This document shows positions 38,111 through 50,089 of a DNA stretch of 64,000 bases, piece by piece. The notes under the pieces are model-generated. The model searched no databases. It saw only the letters and a program-made list of their open reading frames with translations, and was not told where the DNA came from. A program made the position numbers and the translations under genes. This DNA comes from Silene latifolia (Eukaryota; Streptophyta; Magnoliopsida; Caryophyllales; Caryophyllaceae): NCBI RefSeq assembly GCF_048544455.1, contig NC_133536.1:165278825-165342824 (forward strand). The letters are read 5' to 3'. Positions within the stretch are counted from its first letter, which is position 1; each line of letters starts with the position of its first letter.

Positions 38111-39560
38111 CACTATGACTCAACTAAAAACCTAATGGAAAAGAGTATATCTCAGAGCTAGCTACAAGTCAATGCTAAACCGTTTAATGCACATAATCAA
38201 CTACTGCAAAGCTCAAAGCAAGTGAACAAATTTATGCATATCATGGAATTAAATCGAGCGTCCGACCTTGCAAGACGCATAAATTCGGACTCTCTCGGGT
38301 CACTCTTCCCTCAGCAAGGCAAATGGTAAGAATATATATACCTAACAAACAATCAGAAACCGCATCCCGTTCCTCCAACTCGAAATATAAACAATTGCCT
38401 CTAAATGTCTAGGCAACACACTATCCCAAAACACACACCTCCATTTCATAAAATGAACACATGAGGCGTATTCTCAACTCAGCCGAATTATTATATTTTT
38501 TCTAAATTCTTTTTTTTTTCTTTCTTTCTGTTTTTTTTTTCACTTTCTTTTTCCTGGATGGGCAGTCGATCGACCATCAGACCCAGTCGATCGACCACCT
38601 CTGCTGGACTATACTCACTGCCCAGATCAACTTCCTCTTTTTTTTCTTTTTTTTCTCTCCTGACTTTCTCTTTTTCAGGCTGACACTTTAGCAACTCCTG
38701 CACTTCTCATAAATACTCAATCCAACAGTACAAAACGAACCAAAACTGCTATAATTCGACAAATTCCTCTACTACTTCCTAGCTCGGCACAATGGTAGGC
38801 TAAGTATGGGATGTAGTTAAGGGCAACTGGCAGATATGGCTTATAGTGGAGTTAATGGGGCAAAATGAGAAAGGGGGAGATGCAATAGTTCTCCAAAACA
38901 CGCAATACCGACCACAAACCGATGCGTATAGGCAATAAGCAATCAAAACTCATACACGTGCAAAACATGAAATGAAGGGAGTACTACTCTCAATCCTAAA
39001 TTAACCGGTCATGAATGTCACCAGTTATAGGCTCTATATCTCAGAAAGTATAAGTAGTTTGCCAAAAGTAAATGAGTCAAGTCTAATAACCCGAAGTAAA
39101 TTCCACAACAAAATTTGAAAAATCACTTTTAATTTTCGCTAAGCAGTTGTGAAAAGGCAAGGAATGGCATATATTTGACTGATAGTGCAATGTCATCATT
39201 AATAAACTCCAATCCGACTTGACTATATGCAAAAGTAAACGTGAAATTTTTTATTTTTATGAATTTTTCGTTTTTTTTTTCTTTTTTTTGAAAGAACACA
39301 AATGCAAGCTAAAATGCAATAAACGTGTGACTGAAATGCAATAAAAAACAAATGTAGATGCAAAAGACATATGCAAATACCCTCCCTAAACCAAAACGCA
39401 CAATGCCCTCATTGTGCTCAGCAGCAAATCACCAGCAGTAACAACAAAATGGGGAAGAATATAAGCAACAACAAAGTAAAAGGAAACTAATAAAAAGGGA
39501 TCGGAAACTCACAAAAGACGACCTCCTCAAACCAGCCAAAAATAGGGGAGGTCACAAGCA
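38111..39560 (-). other. G3 noncoding 3' region
   Basis: Same layout as in G2: shared blocks near 38,271 and 39,003, pyrimidine-rich runs at 38,490-38,545 and 39,250-39,292, two TCGATCGA cores at 38,566-38,600, a hairpin plus purine module at 39,381-39,417 and a third stem at 39,520-39,553. No gene seen. Confidence 0.75.
39381..39417 (-). other. G3 internal hairpin plus purine-tract module
   Basis: Stem GCACAATG/CATTGTGC, loop CCCT, at 39,398-39,417. Counterpart of 28,895-28,931 in G2, with a compensatory T-A to C-G change in the stem. Confidence 0.75.
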
Positions 39561-39569
39561 TCTAATCTC

Positions 39570-41020
39570 CACCGTCATACTCGGGATCGCTACCCTCATC
39601 CTCCTCAGATCCTGAGTCATCCTCCTCTTCTGCCTCAACAGCGGCGGCAGTAGTATTAGTGGGAGCAGCTCACGTGGCAGGCTGAGGGTAATCGCCCACC
39701 GGAGGAACAAAGAAGGACGGGTGAGTCCAGGCACCTCGTGGGAGCATCCCTGTCCGGGCGTACTCCTCGTAAACTGGGTACAGAGCCAGGGCCGTGTCTA
39801 GTCTGTGCTGATCAAAGCTCCTGCACAAGTCACCCAACACACGTGACATCGCCCTTTGGTCCATGACCGCAGGGATAACCATAGGTGTAGGGGGGCGGAA
39901 AGTGGCCGGGTAACCCGTGGGAGCAGGAGTGGAGGAGGAGGGTGCCTGTGAAGAGGAGGTACGGACCCGCCTCGAGGTGCTAGCAGTAGCGGTGCCCGCC
40001 CCAATAGGAAGCCTGTAGCTAGGCAAGGGCGGGCGAGCTGCCCCCTGGACAGTGGTAAGGGGCAGGATAGGAGGGAGGCTAAGAACATGGATGCGGTCGC
40101 AGATGAAAGAGTCAATCTTCCACCGACTCCGACTGTCAACCCACTTCACAGACCTCGCGTAGGCAAGATCCATGAAGCGTAGGTCAGGGTCAATAGGGGC
40201 CTCCTCTCAAGGAAAAATAAGAACTAGACGGTCGGCGATACGCGTCACCAACCCACCACAAGCAATAGTGGCCAAAGTGCCCTCACTTATACTGTGAAAG
40301 TGAGAGGCAGTCAAAAACGCGATGTTATAGATACGGGCTACCCGACTTTCAATGTTCAGATAGCCCGCCAAGATAGACAGTTCAATAGTATTCACATTAT
40401 TTGACTCCTTGCGGCCGAAAATGGTATTACCCATCAGCCGTAAAAAATAACGAAAAGGGGGAAAGTGGACGGAAGTGCCCGTCCTCTTAGGGCCGTTCCA
40501 GTCAGAGATACACGACCACATGACCCGGTGAACATCAGAAGTTTTCGAGGTGTTACCCTCGAAATAAAGACCTAAAAATCCAGCAAAATCGGCTAATGTC
40601 TGGGAGTAGGTGACATTGAATAGCCGAAAATAAATGCAAGGGCTACTCCTGTTGGCTTCAAAAGAAGCCTCGTCAAAAGCATAAGACGAGAAAAACTCGA
40701 GGGTCAAAGTTTAGTAAGTGAACTCAGCCATGTCCACAAGACCCGACATTCCTATCCCATTTAGCAGGGACACAACAGACTCAAAACAGCCTAATTTCTC
40801 TAAAGTCGGCCTATGAAGAAAACGAGTGGCCTGCACTTTCATTTTTGCGACAAAGAGAGCGAATTTAGCTCGCTGAGTAGAGGTGGAAAAAATAACCTGC
40901 GGATAGTCAGGTAGACTATCCGTAGTATCCTCGATTATCTATGGCGGACCCCGCGGCCGTTTGGCAGCTCCCTGACTGGACTGACCTTCGAACATCGGCT
41001 GCTTTCCTTTCGTCATCTTT
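39570..41020 (-). pseudogene. G3 post-pol ORF in the Athila third-ORF position
   Basis: Minus-strand protein fragments downstream of integrase: FFSSYAFDEASFEANR, SPCIYFRLFNVTYSQTLADF, FLRLMGNTIFGRKESNNVNTIELSIL and a Pro/Ser/Ala-rich tail. The layout and the GRKESN-type motif resemble the ATHILA ORF-1 / plant transposon protein family that occupies the envelope position in Athila elements; this match is from memory and unverified. No clear signal peptide or membrane span is visible. Broken. Confidence 0.55.
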
Positions 41021-41208
41021 GCTTCCTTTGATGAGAGCTCGGAAATTTGAGCAAGAAAAATCGAAGTAAAGGGGAAGATTGGCAGGAAAATCGCGAAAAA
41101 GGGGAAGAAACTAGGGGGTTCTTCTGATTTTTGATTTTATGAAAGTGAAAGAATGAATGAAGAATGAAATAAAACCTCCCTATTAACTTGCATTCTGATT
41201 CGTGCGGT

Positions 41209-41382
41209 GGTCGATCGACTATCAGGCCCAGTCGATCGACCAGGACCCCCTTATGCAGCTCTCTGGTTGTCGCGTGGTGGTCGATCGACTATATGACCCA
41301 GTCGATCGACCAATCTCCCTTACACAGTAGCTTCTGCCTTTTCCTCCTCAGTCGATCGACTGAGTAACTTAGTCGATCGACT
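41209..41382. repeat. TCGATCGA cluster between G3 integrase and the third ORF
   Basis: Six exact cores, alternating GGTCGATCGACT and CAGTCGATCGACC contexts. The rest of 41,021-41,686 is AT-rich and shows no gene. Confidence 0.9.
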
Positions 41383-41686
41383 TCATACGCTGGCAATTAA
41401 ACTCAAAATCGTCAAAAATTTATTTTTCCACTTCAAATTCCCATCTGTCTCTCACAAAAATTCAGTAAAACACCCTACGCACTTTGCAATAAAATAATCA
41501 CCTGCAAAATTCTCAAAGGCGCACATTTTTTTCAAACCAAGAAATTGCTAATTAAAAAGAAATAACTAAAGCTCCTAATGCAAATTAAATGAAATAAAAC
41601 TATTAAGCTCCTAATTACAAAAATTTACAAGCCGGGTTGCCTCCTGGTTAGCGTTGGTTTAAGAGGTCCCGCACGACCTTTTTACC

Positions 41687-43000
41687 TCAATTTGCAGCTT
41701 CTAAAATAGGGTCAAAGTATAGTACTTCGACCTGCCCAACGAAATCGTCTGCACCGTGATAATGTTTCACATATTGGCCATTAACTTTGAACCTTTCTCC
41801 AGCAGAGGTCTCCAATTCAACTGATCCGAATTTTGTAACTGCTGTGATCGTATAGGGGTCAGTCCACCTGGATTTCAGCTTACCAGGAAATAAACGGATA
41901 CGAGCATTAAAAAGAAATACCTTATCGCCAATATGGAACTCGCGCTTGATGATTCTCTTGTCGTGCCAGCGCTTTGTTTTCTCTTTGTAGATCCTAGCAT
42001 TATCATAGGCCAGCAGCCTAAATTCCTCCAGGTCATTCAGCTGTGTCATACGTTTCTCATGAGAGAGGTTAGGATCCAAATTCAAATCACAAATAGCCCA
42101 CCAAGACTTATGCTCCAACTCAACAGGTAAATGACATGTCTTACCATAAATCAATCGGCATGGTGACATCCTAATTGGCGTCTTAACCGCGGTCCTATAA
42201 GCCCATAAGACATCATCTAACTTAAGACTCCAATATTTCCGTGATTTAGAAACAACTTTAGCTAAAACTTCTTTCAATTCCTGGTTTGAAATCTCAACTT
42301 GACCACTAGTTTGGGGGTGATACCCCAAACCTCTACGATGTTGGACACCGAATTTAGTCAATAAAGCACTAAGTTATTTCTCTTTAAAATGCATTCCCCC
42401 ATCGCTAATGACAACCCTAGGGACACCAAAACGACGGAAAATAATCCTTTTAAACAGTTTAATCACGGCCTTTCCGTCGCAATGGGGAGTAGCGATAGCT
42501 TCTACCCATTTGGACACATAATCTACAGCTACGAGGATATATTTATTACCTTGACTGCTCGGAAAAGGTCCTTGATAATCAATGCCCCAGACATCAAAAA
42601 TCTCAACCTCTAGAATGCCTACCTGTGGCATCTCATGTCTCTTGGAAATATTCCCCGATCTTTGACAAGCATCGCACTCAGCAACAAAATTGCGACTATC
42701 TGCATGCAAAGTTGGCCAATAGAAACTAGATTGGAGTACCTTAGCCACAGTCTGGGAAGGACCATGGTGACCACCATAGGCAGAAGAGTGGCAAGCTTCT
42801 AGGATATCCTTCACCTCCCATTGAGGCACACATCTCCGGATAAGACCGTCTGCGCATTCCTTGAAAACATAAGGATCATCCCAAAAGTATTGTCTAGCAT
42901 CATAAGCAAACCGCTTCTTCTGCTGCCATGAAAGCTCGGGTGGTATCTTACCTGTCACAGCAAAGTTAGCAAAATCAGCAAACCATGGAGGTGGATAAGA
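41687..43000 (-). pseudogene. G3 integrase
   Basis: Minus-strand translation: zinc finger [12 protein letters not shown]...CDACQR (about 42,660-42,800), DDE core pieces [31 protein letters not shown] (about 42,380-42,600), then [26 protein letters not shown] and the C-terminal [10 protein letters not shown] and [11 protein letters not shown]. Full Gypsy integrase layout. Part of a broken element. Confidence 0.92.
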
Positions 43001-44610
43001 CCCTGAAGTAATAGCTAACGGACTCTCATCAGGAAAAGAATCATTAATAGGTAACGAATTCTCCCTTTCTGTCAGCTGCAGACGAGATAAATGGTCAGCC
43101 ACCACATTCTCTGCTCCCTTCTTATCTTTGATCTCCAAATCAAACTCCTGCAAAAGGAGTATCCACCTCAAAAGTCTCGGCTTTGCATCCTTCTTAATAA
43201 AGAGAGTTTTCAGCGCTGCATGGTCAGTATAAACAACAACCTTAGAACCTAACAAATAAGATCGAAATTTATCTAAGGCAAAAACTACAGCCATAAACTC
43301 CTTCTCAGTGGTATAATAATTGACTTGAGCCTCATCCAGAGTTCGGCTCGCATAGTATATGGCATTCAAAGCTTTATTCTTCCGCTGTCCCAAAACTGCA
43401 CCGATTGCATAATCGCTGGCATCACACATAATCTCAAATGGGAGATCCCAATCAAAGTTGAATGATTGGTGCAGAAACTAGAGCCTCCTTTAACCTGTTA
43501 AAAGCTAAAAGGCACTCATAAGTAAACTCAAAGACAACATCCTTAAGGAGCAATTGTGTAAGTGGTTTAGCAATTTTTGAAAAATCCTTAATGAAACGCC
43601 GATAGAAACCAGCGTGACCAAGGAAACTCCTCACTCCTTTAACATTCACGGGAGGAGGAAATTGCTCAATCACCTGCACTTTTGCTTTATCAACATGTAT
43701 ACCTTTATCAGAAATCAGATGCCCTAACACAACTCCCTCATTGACCATGAACTGACATTTTTCCCAGTTTAAAACAAGATTAACATCAATACAACGCCGC
43801 ATGACTTTATCAAGATTAGCTAAACAACGATCAAAGTCATTACCATAAACCGAGAAATCATCCATAAATACCTCCATAATATTCTCTATATAATCGAAAA
43901 AATCCCCATCATGCACCTCGAAAGGTAGTCAAGGCGTTACACAATCCAAAGGGCATCCTGCGGTACGCAAAAACACCCTGTGGACAGGTAAAAGTGGTCT
44001 TACTCTGATCATCCGGATGAATAAGGATCTGAAAGAACCCTGAATATCCGTCTAGAAAACAGAAAAATTTGTTAGAGGCAAGTCTTTCAGTCATTTGGTC
44101 AACAAAAGGGAGGGGGAAGTGGTCTTTCTTGGTGGCGGCATTCAACTGTCTATAATCAATGCACATCCGCCACCCTGTCACAACTCGTGTTGGTATTAAT
44201 TCATTCTTCTCATTTTTAACCACGGTAGTCCCTCCTTTCTTCGGAACTACCTGAACTCGGCTAACCCACTTGGCGTTGCCAACTGTATAAATAATATTTG
44301 CATCGAGTAGTTTCATCAGCTCGGCCACAACAACTTCCTGCATCTTCGGGTTCATTTTGCGTTGACCTTGTCTGTAAGGCTTGTGGCCTTCCTCCAGCTC
44401 TATCCTGTGCATACAAATATAAGGGCTGATCCCCTTAATATCATCCAAAGAGTAACCTAAAGCCTTCCTGTTTTTCTTAAGCACACACATCAAAGCAGAC
44501 AGCTGGTCATCATTAAGCTTAGCACTAACAATAGCTGGTACTCGCTCCGTATCATCTAGGAAAACATACTTAAGATTAGGAGGAAGTGGCTTACGCTCGG
44601 GCACCTTTAC
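43001..44610 (-). pseudogene. G3 reverse transcriptase and RNase H
   Basis: Minus-strand RT motifs: VQVVPKKGGTTV, GWRMCIDYRQLNAATKKDHF, LDGYSGFFQ, YRRMPFGLCNA, catalytic FMDDFSVYG near 43,860, then GHAGFYRRFIKDFSKIAKPL, RNase H start [18 protein letters not shown] and the TDHAALK box. Over 80% alike to G2 by eye. Fossil. Confidence 0.93.
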
Positions 44611-45560
44611 CTCTACAAAGACAGAAAATCGGCTTCAATGTTATAGCAAGTGTTTACCAAATTCTCGTCGGCCAGGCTTAAGAGCATCTCATCTTCTTCC
44701 TCTGTGAGCTCGTAGCTCTCCATTGAGGCTACCAAAGCATCTGGCTCCTCAGCATTCTCCACTGTATTACCTGCACACTCATCTAAACGGGTTAGATCAG
44801 CTAAGGGATCCTTGGCTAAGGATTCCATCCAGTTATAATTAATAGCCCTGTCAACAATATCAATGAAATAACACGTATCATCATCAGCAGGTTCAATAGC
44901 CTTACGAGCAAGACTGAAGTCAATGGTGTCATCCCCTACCTCTAAGGTAATGATTCCGCGTTTGACATCTATTACAGCTCCAGCTGTATGTAAAAATGGT
45001 CTACCTAAAATAATAGGTATCTGACTGTCCTCTGCAATGTCCAAAACAACGAAATCGACAGGAATAAAGAACTTACCCACTCGAACGGGTACATCCTCTA
45101 AGACTCCTAAAGGTCTCTGAGTCGATCTATTTGCCATCTGAAGGGTGATATCGGTTACCTTAAGTCTACCAATATTTAGCCTTTCACAAACAGAATATGA
45201 CATGACACTGGCCCCTAAATCACAAAGGGCCTTCCCAATTTCGTGGTTACCTATAGTGCAGGGAATTGAAAAACTACCCAGGTCCTTTAATTTGGGTGGT
45301 ATATTAATTTGCGAAAGAACATTGCATTCTTCCACAAAAGCAACATTACCATCATCATGAAAATTTCTCGTACGATTCAAAATGTCTTTCATAAATTTAG
45401 CGTAAGAGGGTACCTGGGTAATTAGGTCAGTGAAAGGAATGGTTACCTCGAGATTCTTGACCATCTCCAAAAACTTACCAAACTTGCGCTCCAGCTTAGT
45501 ATTCTTTAAATGCTCCGGATCGGGACGGGATCGCAACACGGCCGTAGGATCAGTAACCTT
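44611..45560 (-). pseudogene. G3 protease region
   Basis: Minus-strand translation: KALCDLGASVMSYSV (site near 45,200), LGVLEDVPVRVGKFFIPVDF, IILGRPFLHTAGAVIDV, then an acidic spacer before RT. Same order as in G2. Fossil. Confidence 0.92.
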
Positions 45561-45639
45561 CGGCTTCCGTAAGTTTAAAACCTCCGTCAAATCATCAATA
45601 AGTGTAGAATCATGCAAACTAGTTGACAGATTTGCGTCC

Positions 45640-45880
45640 TGCACTGGAGACCCGGTCGATCGACAATTGGGCTCGGTCGATCGACCAATCACACTGGGCG
45701 TGAATAGTTGCTGGACAAAAACTCCTTCGTCAGGAGCTTCAGTCGATCGACTGGTAGTGTTGGTCGATCGACCACATATGCTGGGTATGAATAGCTTCTG
45801 GTCAGAAACATTTTCATCTGACATCCCGGTCGATCGACTGCTGTTGTTGGTCGATCGACCTGTGGTACTGGCAATAAAGC
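45640..45880 (-). repeat. G3 gag-protease linker with GRST repeats
   Basis: Three tandem units of about 30 residues, each with GRST followed a few residues later by RST, then a Ser/Asp-rich spacer ending in F-I/T-P-S. Each RST or GRST is coded by the TCGATCGA palindrome (six cores), in the same frame as in G2. Confidence 0.85.
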
Positions 45881-46900
45881 TCGTTTTTGCACCAGAAATT
45901 AAATTCTTCTTTTCATTCTTTCCCGAGTCTTCTCTTGGCTTATTAGGACCATCATAAGAAAGGTCACTTCGGAGATTAATGGCATTTATGGTTTCAATTG
46001 GCCCCTCACATTTGCTTGAAGAATTGGCGACTTGCTTAGCCTCTAAATTCTCCAATTGCTTGACAAAATTCTTTGTAGACTCAATCCCAGCTGCTTCTAT
46101 TTTTGTGACTTGAACCAAAAGAGCTCGGGCCATTTCTCTCAATTTCGCGGTCTCATCTGAATTATGGACAAGAATTTCAACTCTTTCCTTGGAAGCTTCA
46201 AAGGTCTCGAGCTTCTCGAGACGGGCAGTAATAGAAGTTATGAGTGTCACAACGGCACTCGTTTCATCACTTTGCTTTCGCGACTTTCCACGCGAACTTC
46301 CAAACTCGGCTCTATGGACTGCCATCTCCTCAATAGTGTTCCAACCTTTATTTTGACCGTTATTATTTTGGAACCTACCATTCGCAGCTGCGTCCAGGAT
46401 AACCTTGTAGTCATCATATAAAGTATTATAGAATAAGTTGCAAAGGTACCACTGCTGGAAACCGTGGTGAGGGACAACCCTAACCAAACTCTTGAAACGC
46501 CCCCATGCTTCACAAAATTCCTCATCGGGTCCTTGCTGGAAATTTGTAATTTTACTTCTCAAGGCATCTGTCTTTGCAAGTGGGAAGTATTTTTTGTAGA
46601 AAGCTACTGCTAGAGATGTCTAATCTGTGACTCCAGCTACTACCCTATCAAGGTAGCGATACCAATCTCTCGCCGAATCCTTCAAGGAGTATAAGAACAT
46701 TATCCCCTTTACTTCATCCTGGGTCACCCCAGCCGGTACAGGTATGGAACAGCAGTAGTCTGTGAAAATTTCCATGTGCTTCAAAGGATCCTCGTCCGGT
46801 AAACCAGCAAATTGATTTCGCTCCACTAAATCAATATAAGAGGAACGAAATTCGAAGTGACCAGTAGTGGGGGTAGGTAATACGTGTCCCTTTGGAGTGT
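45881..46900 (-). pseudogene. G3 gag
   Basis: Minus-strand translation: NQFAGLPDEDPLKHMEIFTD, GIMFLYSLKDSARDWY, then GPDEEFCEAWGRFKSLVRVV, ILDAAANGRFQ and a long coiled coil (ITARLEKLETFEASKERVEI and onward). Retrotrans_gag fold of the Athila type. Fossil. Confidence 0.88.
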
Positions 46901-47101
46901 GCTGCTATTTTGGCTGAAGATTGTCATATATCGTAGTCATGTTCGCAAAACTGAGAGTACTCAAGTCTTCCTCTCAAAAACCTGTCTTCTAACTGTGCAA
47001 GAGCAAAACTAGAAGCAAGAGTAAGCAACGGCCTCAAGGAACCAAAGTTCCTTGAGACAAGAAAAATAAACTAAAAATAAAGCAAACAGAATTACACCGT
47101 C

Positions 47102-47119
47102 TCCCCGGCAACGACGCCA
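47102..47119 (-). other. Primer-binding site of G3 (Asp tRNA)
   Basis: Minus strand TGGCGTCGTTGCCGGGGA, one base different from G2, 5 bp from the LTR. Confidence 0.9.
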
Positions 47120-47124
47120 AAATT

Positions 47125-48421
47125 TGATACCGTCGTTTTGTATCAAAATTAAATTTATAATCCGAACTAAAACTATAGACAGTGATAGTAAGGGTCGAAC
47201 CACAGAGAGACAAGATCAATTCTATTTGCTAATTTTTAATCTATTTAAGTAACAATTTAAATGGGGGTTTTGAATTGGTTTGTTTCTAAAGACTAATTGA
47301 CAAAATAAAGAGTTTCTAAAATAAGATAAAAGAGAGATTAGGAACTTTGGTTCACCATGGCTAAGGTCAGGTCACAAAGGGATAACAGAGGTCTTGTAAC
47401 GGTCTCAGGGGGTAAGAGCAAGCCTTTCGATCTATGCTCAGATTTAACCTTACGGTCTTTTAATTCCCTAGAATTTCTCAAGCTCTCGCTCAAAGGAAAT
47501 TCCACAACTAAAGAAAACCTAACCTACTAATCTTTCAATCTAGCAAGATGGATTTATCAAAAGGAAATAAGATCGAAACGGAAGAAATCATACTAATAAA
47601 ATCGACCTAACTTACACCATGGCTCACCTCGTTCCCAATCAAGAAGATTAGCTATGCATGATTAAAATTATAACAATTGCAAAATTAAAAGCAAAGAATA
47701 AACTTGGCATGATTGGAATTGAAATTAAGACAAAAGATTAAAATTGGATTGCTGAAAATAAATTAGTAACAACAAGAATTAAATTGACAAGAAAATGAAA
47801 GAAGAAGGAAATCGCATTAAAGCTTACTAATTAATTGATGAACAAAGTAATAGAAATCGGAATCCGTCGTCGCTCTTTCTTGTCTCCAAACTAGATCTAA
47901 ACTGAGTTCTTCAATAATGAAAAGCATACCCTAAATTATTGCTGCGTAACTACTGATAAACGATGCCAAAAGTTAATTACAAATTGGGCTTTTAAAAGTC
48001 TAAAACATAAACCAGATCTCAGCCTCGCAGCCTGGTCGATCGACTAAATGGCATGGTTGATCGACCAACCAATGCAGAACAGTAGCTTCTGCTGTAATTC
48101 CATGGTCGATCGACTGAAGAGGTTAGTCGATCGACCAACTGAGCTGTGCAGTAACCTCCTTTCCTCTTCAAATCAGCCACTTCACTCCAATGCACGCATC
48201 CCAAAGTGAGTGAGTACGAACTCCCTTCTGCCAAGCTTCCCTAAAGTTGCCTCCGGAGGACGATTTAGGCTTGATTAAGCTCACTTCCACTCATTTCTAC
48301 AATAAATCATAGAAATCGCAAAGTAAACCGTTTCGGGAGAAATAATAGCTTAAAGCTAACAAATACGCATGGAAATACGTGCCAAAACTGCGAATAAAGT
48401 GTATAGAATATGCACGTATCA
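47125..48421 (-). repeat. 5' LTR of G3
   Basis: Matches 36,772-38,072. Three exact TCGATCGA cores and one degenerate at 48,034-48,142. Confidence 0.95.
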
Positions 48422-50000
48422 GTCGCGACTTGGTGAAGCCTCAACAACACCGAGTGCAAGCAACAAAGAAGAGTTGGAAGATAAAATAATGAGATCTTAT
48501 CACATCACCGTAGAGGAAGTCCCTGATGCTAGTGAAGAGATTGAAGTTGATGAGGCTCCGACATTGCTAGAGGATGGGGGGCAATCAACTGTCGATGACT
48601 TAAAGGAACTCAATTTAGGTACTTTGGAGGACCCTCGTCCAATATATGTTAGTGCTCTTCTTACAAAGAAGGAAGAGAATGAATACTTCAAGCTTTTAAC
48701 TGAGTACAAAGATGTCTTTGCTTGGAGTTACAAGGAAATGCCAGGATTAAGTCCTAAAGTCGCAATGCATCATTTGGCAATTAAGAAAGGTGTAAGTCCT
48801 AAGAAGCAACCTCAATGACGTTTTAGGTCAGACTTGATTCCTGAGATTGATAAAGAAGTTGACAAACTCATTGAAGCTGGTTTCATTAGAGAGGTAACAT
48901 ACCCAACATGGATTGCTAACATCGTGCCAATAAGAAAGAAAAATGGCCAGTTACGCGTATGTGTGGATTTTCGGGATTTCAATAATGCTTGTCCAAAAGA
49001 CGATTTTCCTTTGCCAGTCATGGAGCTTATGATTGATGCAACGACTGGACATGAAGCTTTTTCCTTCATGGATTGCACGGCAGGATATAATCAAATTCTT
49101 ATGGCGCCTGAGGATCAAGACGCCACTGCGTTTCGTACTCCGAAGGGGATCTTTTGCTACAAAGTTATGCCATTTGGTCTCAAGAATGCAGGAGCAACAT
49201 ACCAACGTGCTATGCAAAGGATATTTGATGACATGTTGCACAAGACAATTTAATATTATGTTGATGATGTTGTGGTTAAGTCCAAGAAAAGAGGAGACCA
49301 TATCAACGACCTTCGTACCGTCTTTGAAAGACTGCGAAAATGTCAACTCAAGATGAATCCGCTCAAATGTGCCTTTGGAGTTACTTCGGGGAAATTCTTA
49401 GGATTCGTGGTACGACATAGAGGAATTGAAGTTGATCAATCAAAGATCAAGGCGATTCAAGAAATGCCAGAGCCTAAAAATTTGAAGGAGCTTCGTGGTC
49501 TACAAGGTCGCTTAGCTTACATTCGCAGGTTCATCTCTAACCTCGCGGGACGCTGCCAGCCATTCAGTCATCTTATGAAAAAGGATGCTATATTCCAATG
49601 GGATGACAAATGTCATAATGCCTTTGAAAGTATCAAAAAGTACTTGTCATCTGCACCTGTGTTGGGGGCACCAGTTCCTGGAAGGCCTCTTATCCTCTAC
49701 ATCGCTGCACAAGAACGTTCACTGGGGGCATTATGTGCTCAAGAGAATGAAGATAAGAAGGAAAGGGCTCTTTATTACCTAAGTCGAACTTTGGTGGGAG
49801 CTGAACGAATTACTCTCAAATCGAGAAAATATGCTTGGCTTTGGTCTTCGCAATTCAAAAATTAAGGCACTATATGCAGGCACATACTGTCCATGTAATT
49901 TCAAAGGATGATCCTATCAAATATATACTCTCAAGGCCAGTCTTGTCTGATCGTCTAGCAAAGTGGGCAGTTCTACTCAAACAGTATGACTTGGTCCATG
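48422..50000 (+). pseudogene. G1 linker end, reverse transcriptase and RNase H
   Basis: After a linker with YVSALLTKKEENEYFKLL and KDVFAWSYKEMPGLSP, the RT shows RVCVDFRDFNNACPKDDFPL, FMDCTAGYNQILMAPED, YKVMPFGLKNAGATYQRAM, and the YVDD box near 49,256-49,267. RNase H of the Gypsy type follows to about 49,900. Tat-lineage sequence. Fossil. Confidence 0.92.
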
Positions 50001-50089
50001 TGCCTCAAAAAGCAATCAAAAGGCAAGCTTTAGCTGACTTCCTTGCTGATCATCCAGTCCCCGCGAAATGGGAACTTCAGGATGATCTT

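Larger units (their letters stand above)
36772..48421 (-). mobile_element. Athila-like Gypsy element G3 inserted in G1
   Basis: An 11.65-kb minus-strand element. LTRs of about 1,300 bp (36,772-38,072; 47,125-48,421) start TGATACCGTC and end CGTATCA; target duplication GTCGC is perfect (36,767-36,771 and 48,422-48,426). Asp-tRNA primer site, gag, RS-repeat linker, protease, RT, RNase H, integrase, then an additional post-pol ORF in the position of the Athila third ORF. By eye about 30 LTR differences, near 97-98% identity, so older than G2, perhaps one to two million years. Looks structurally complete but carries several breaks. Confidence 0.93.
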
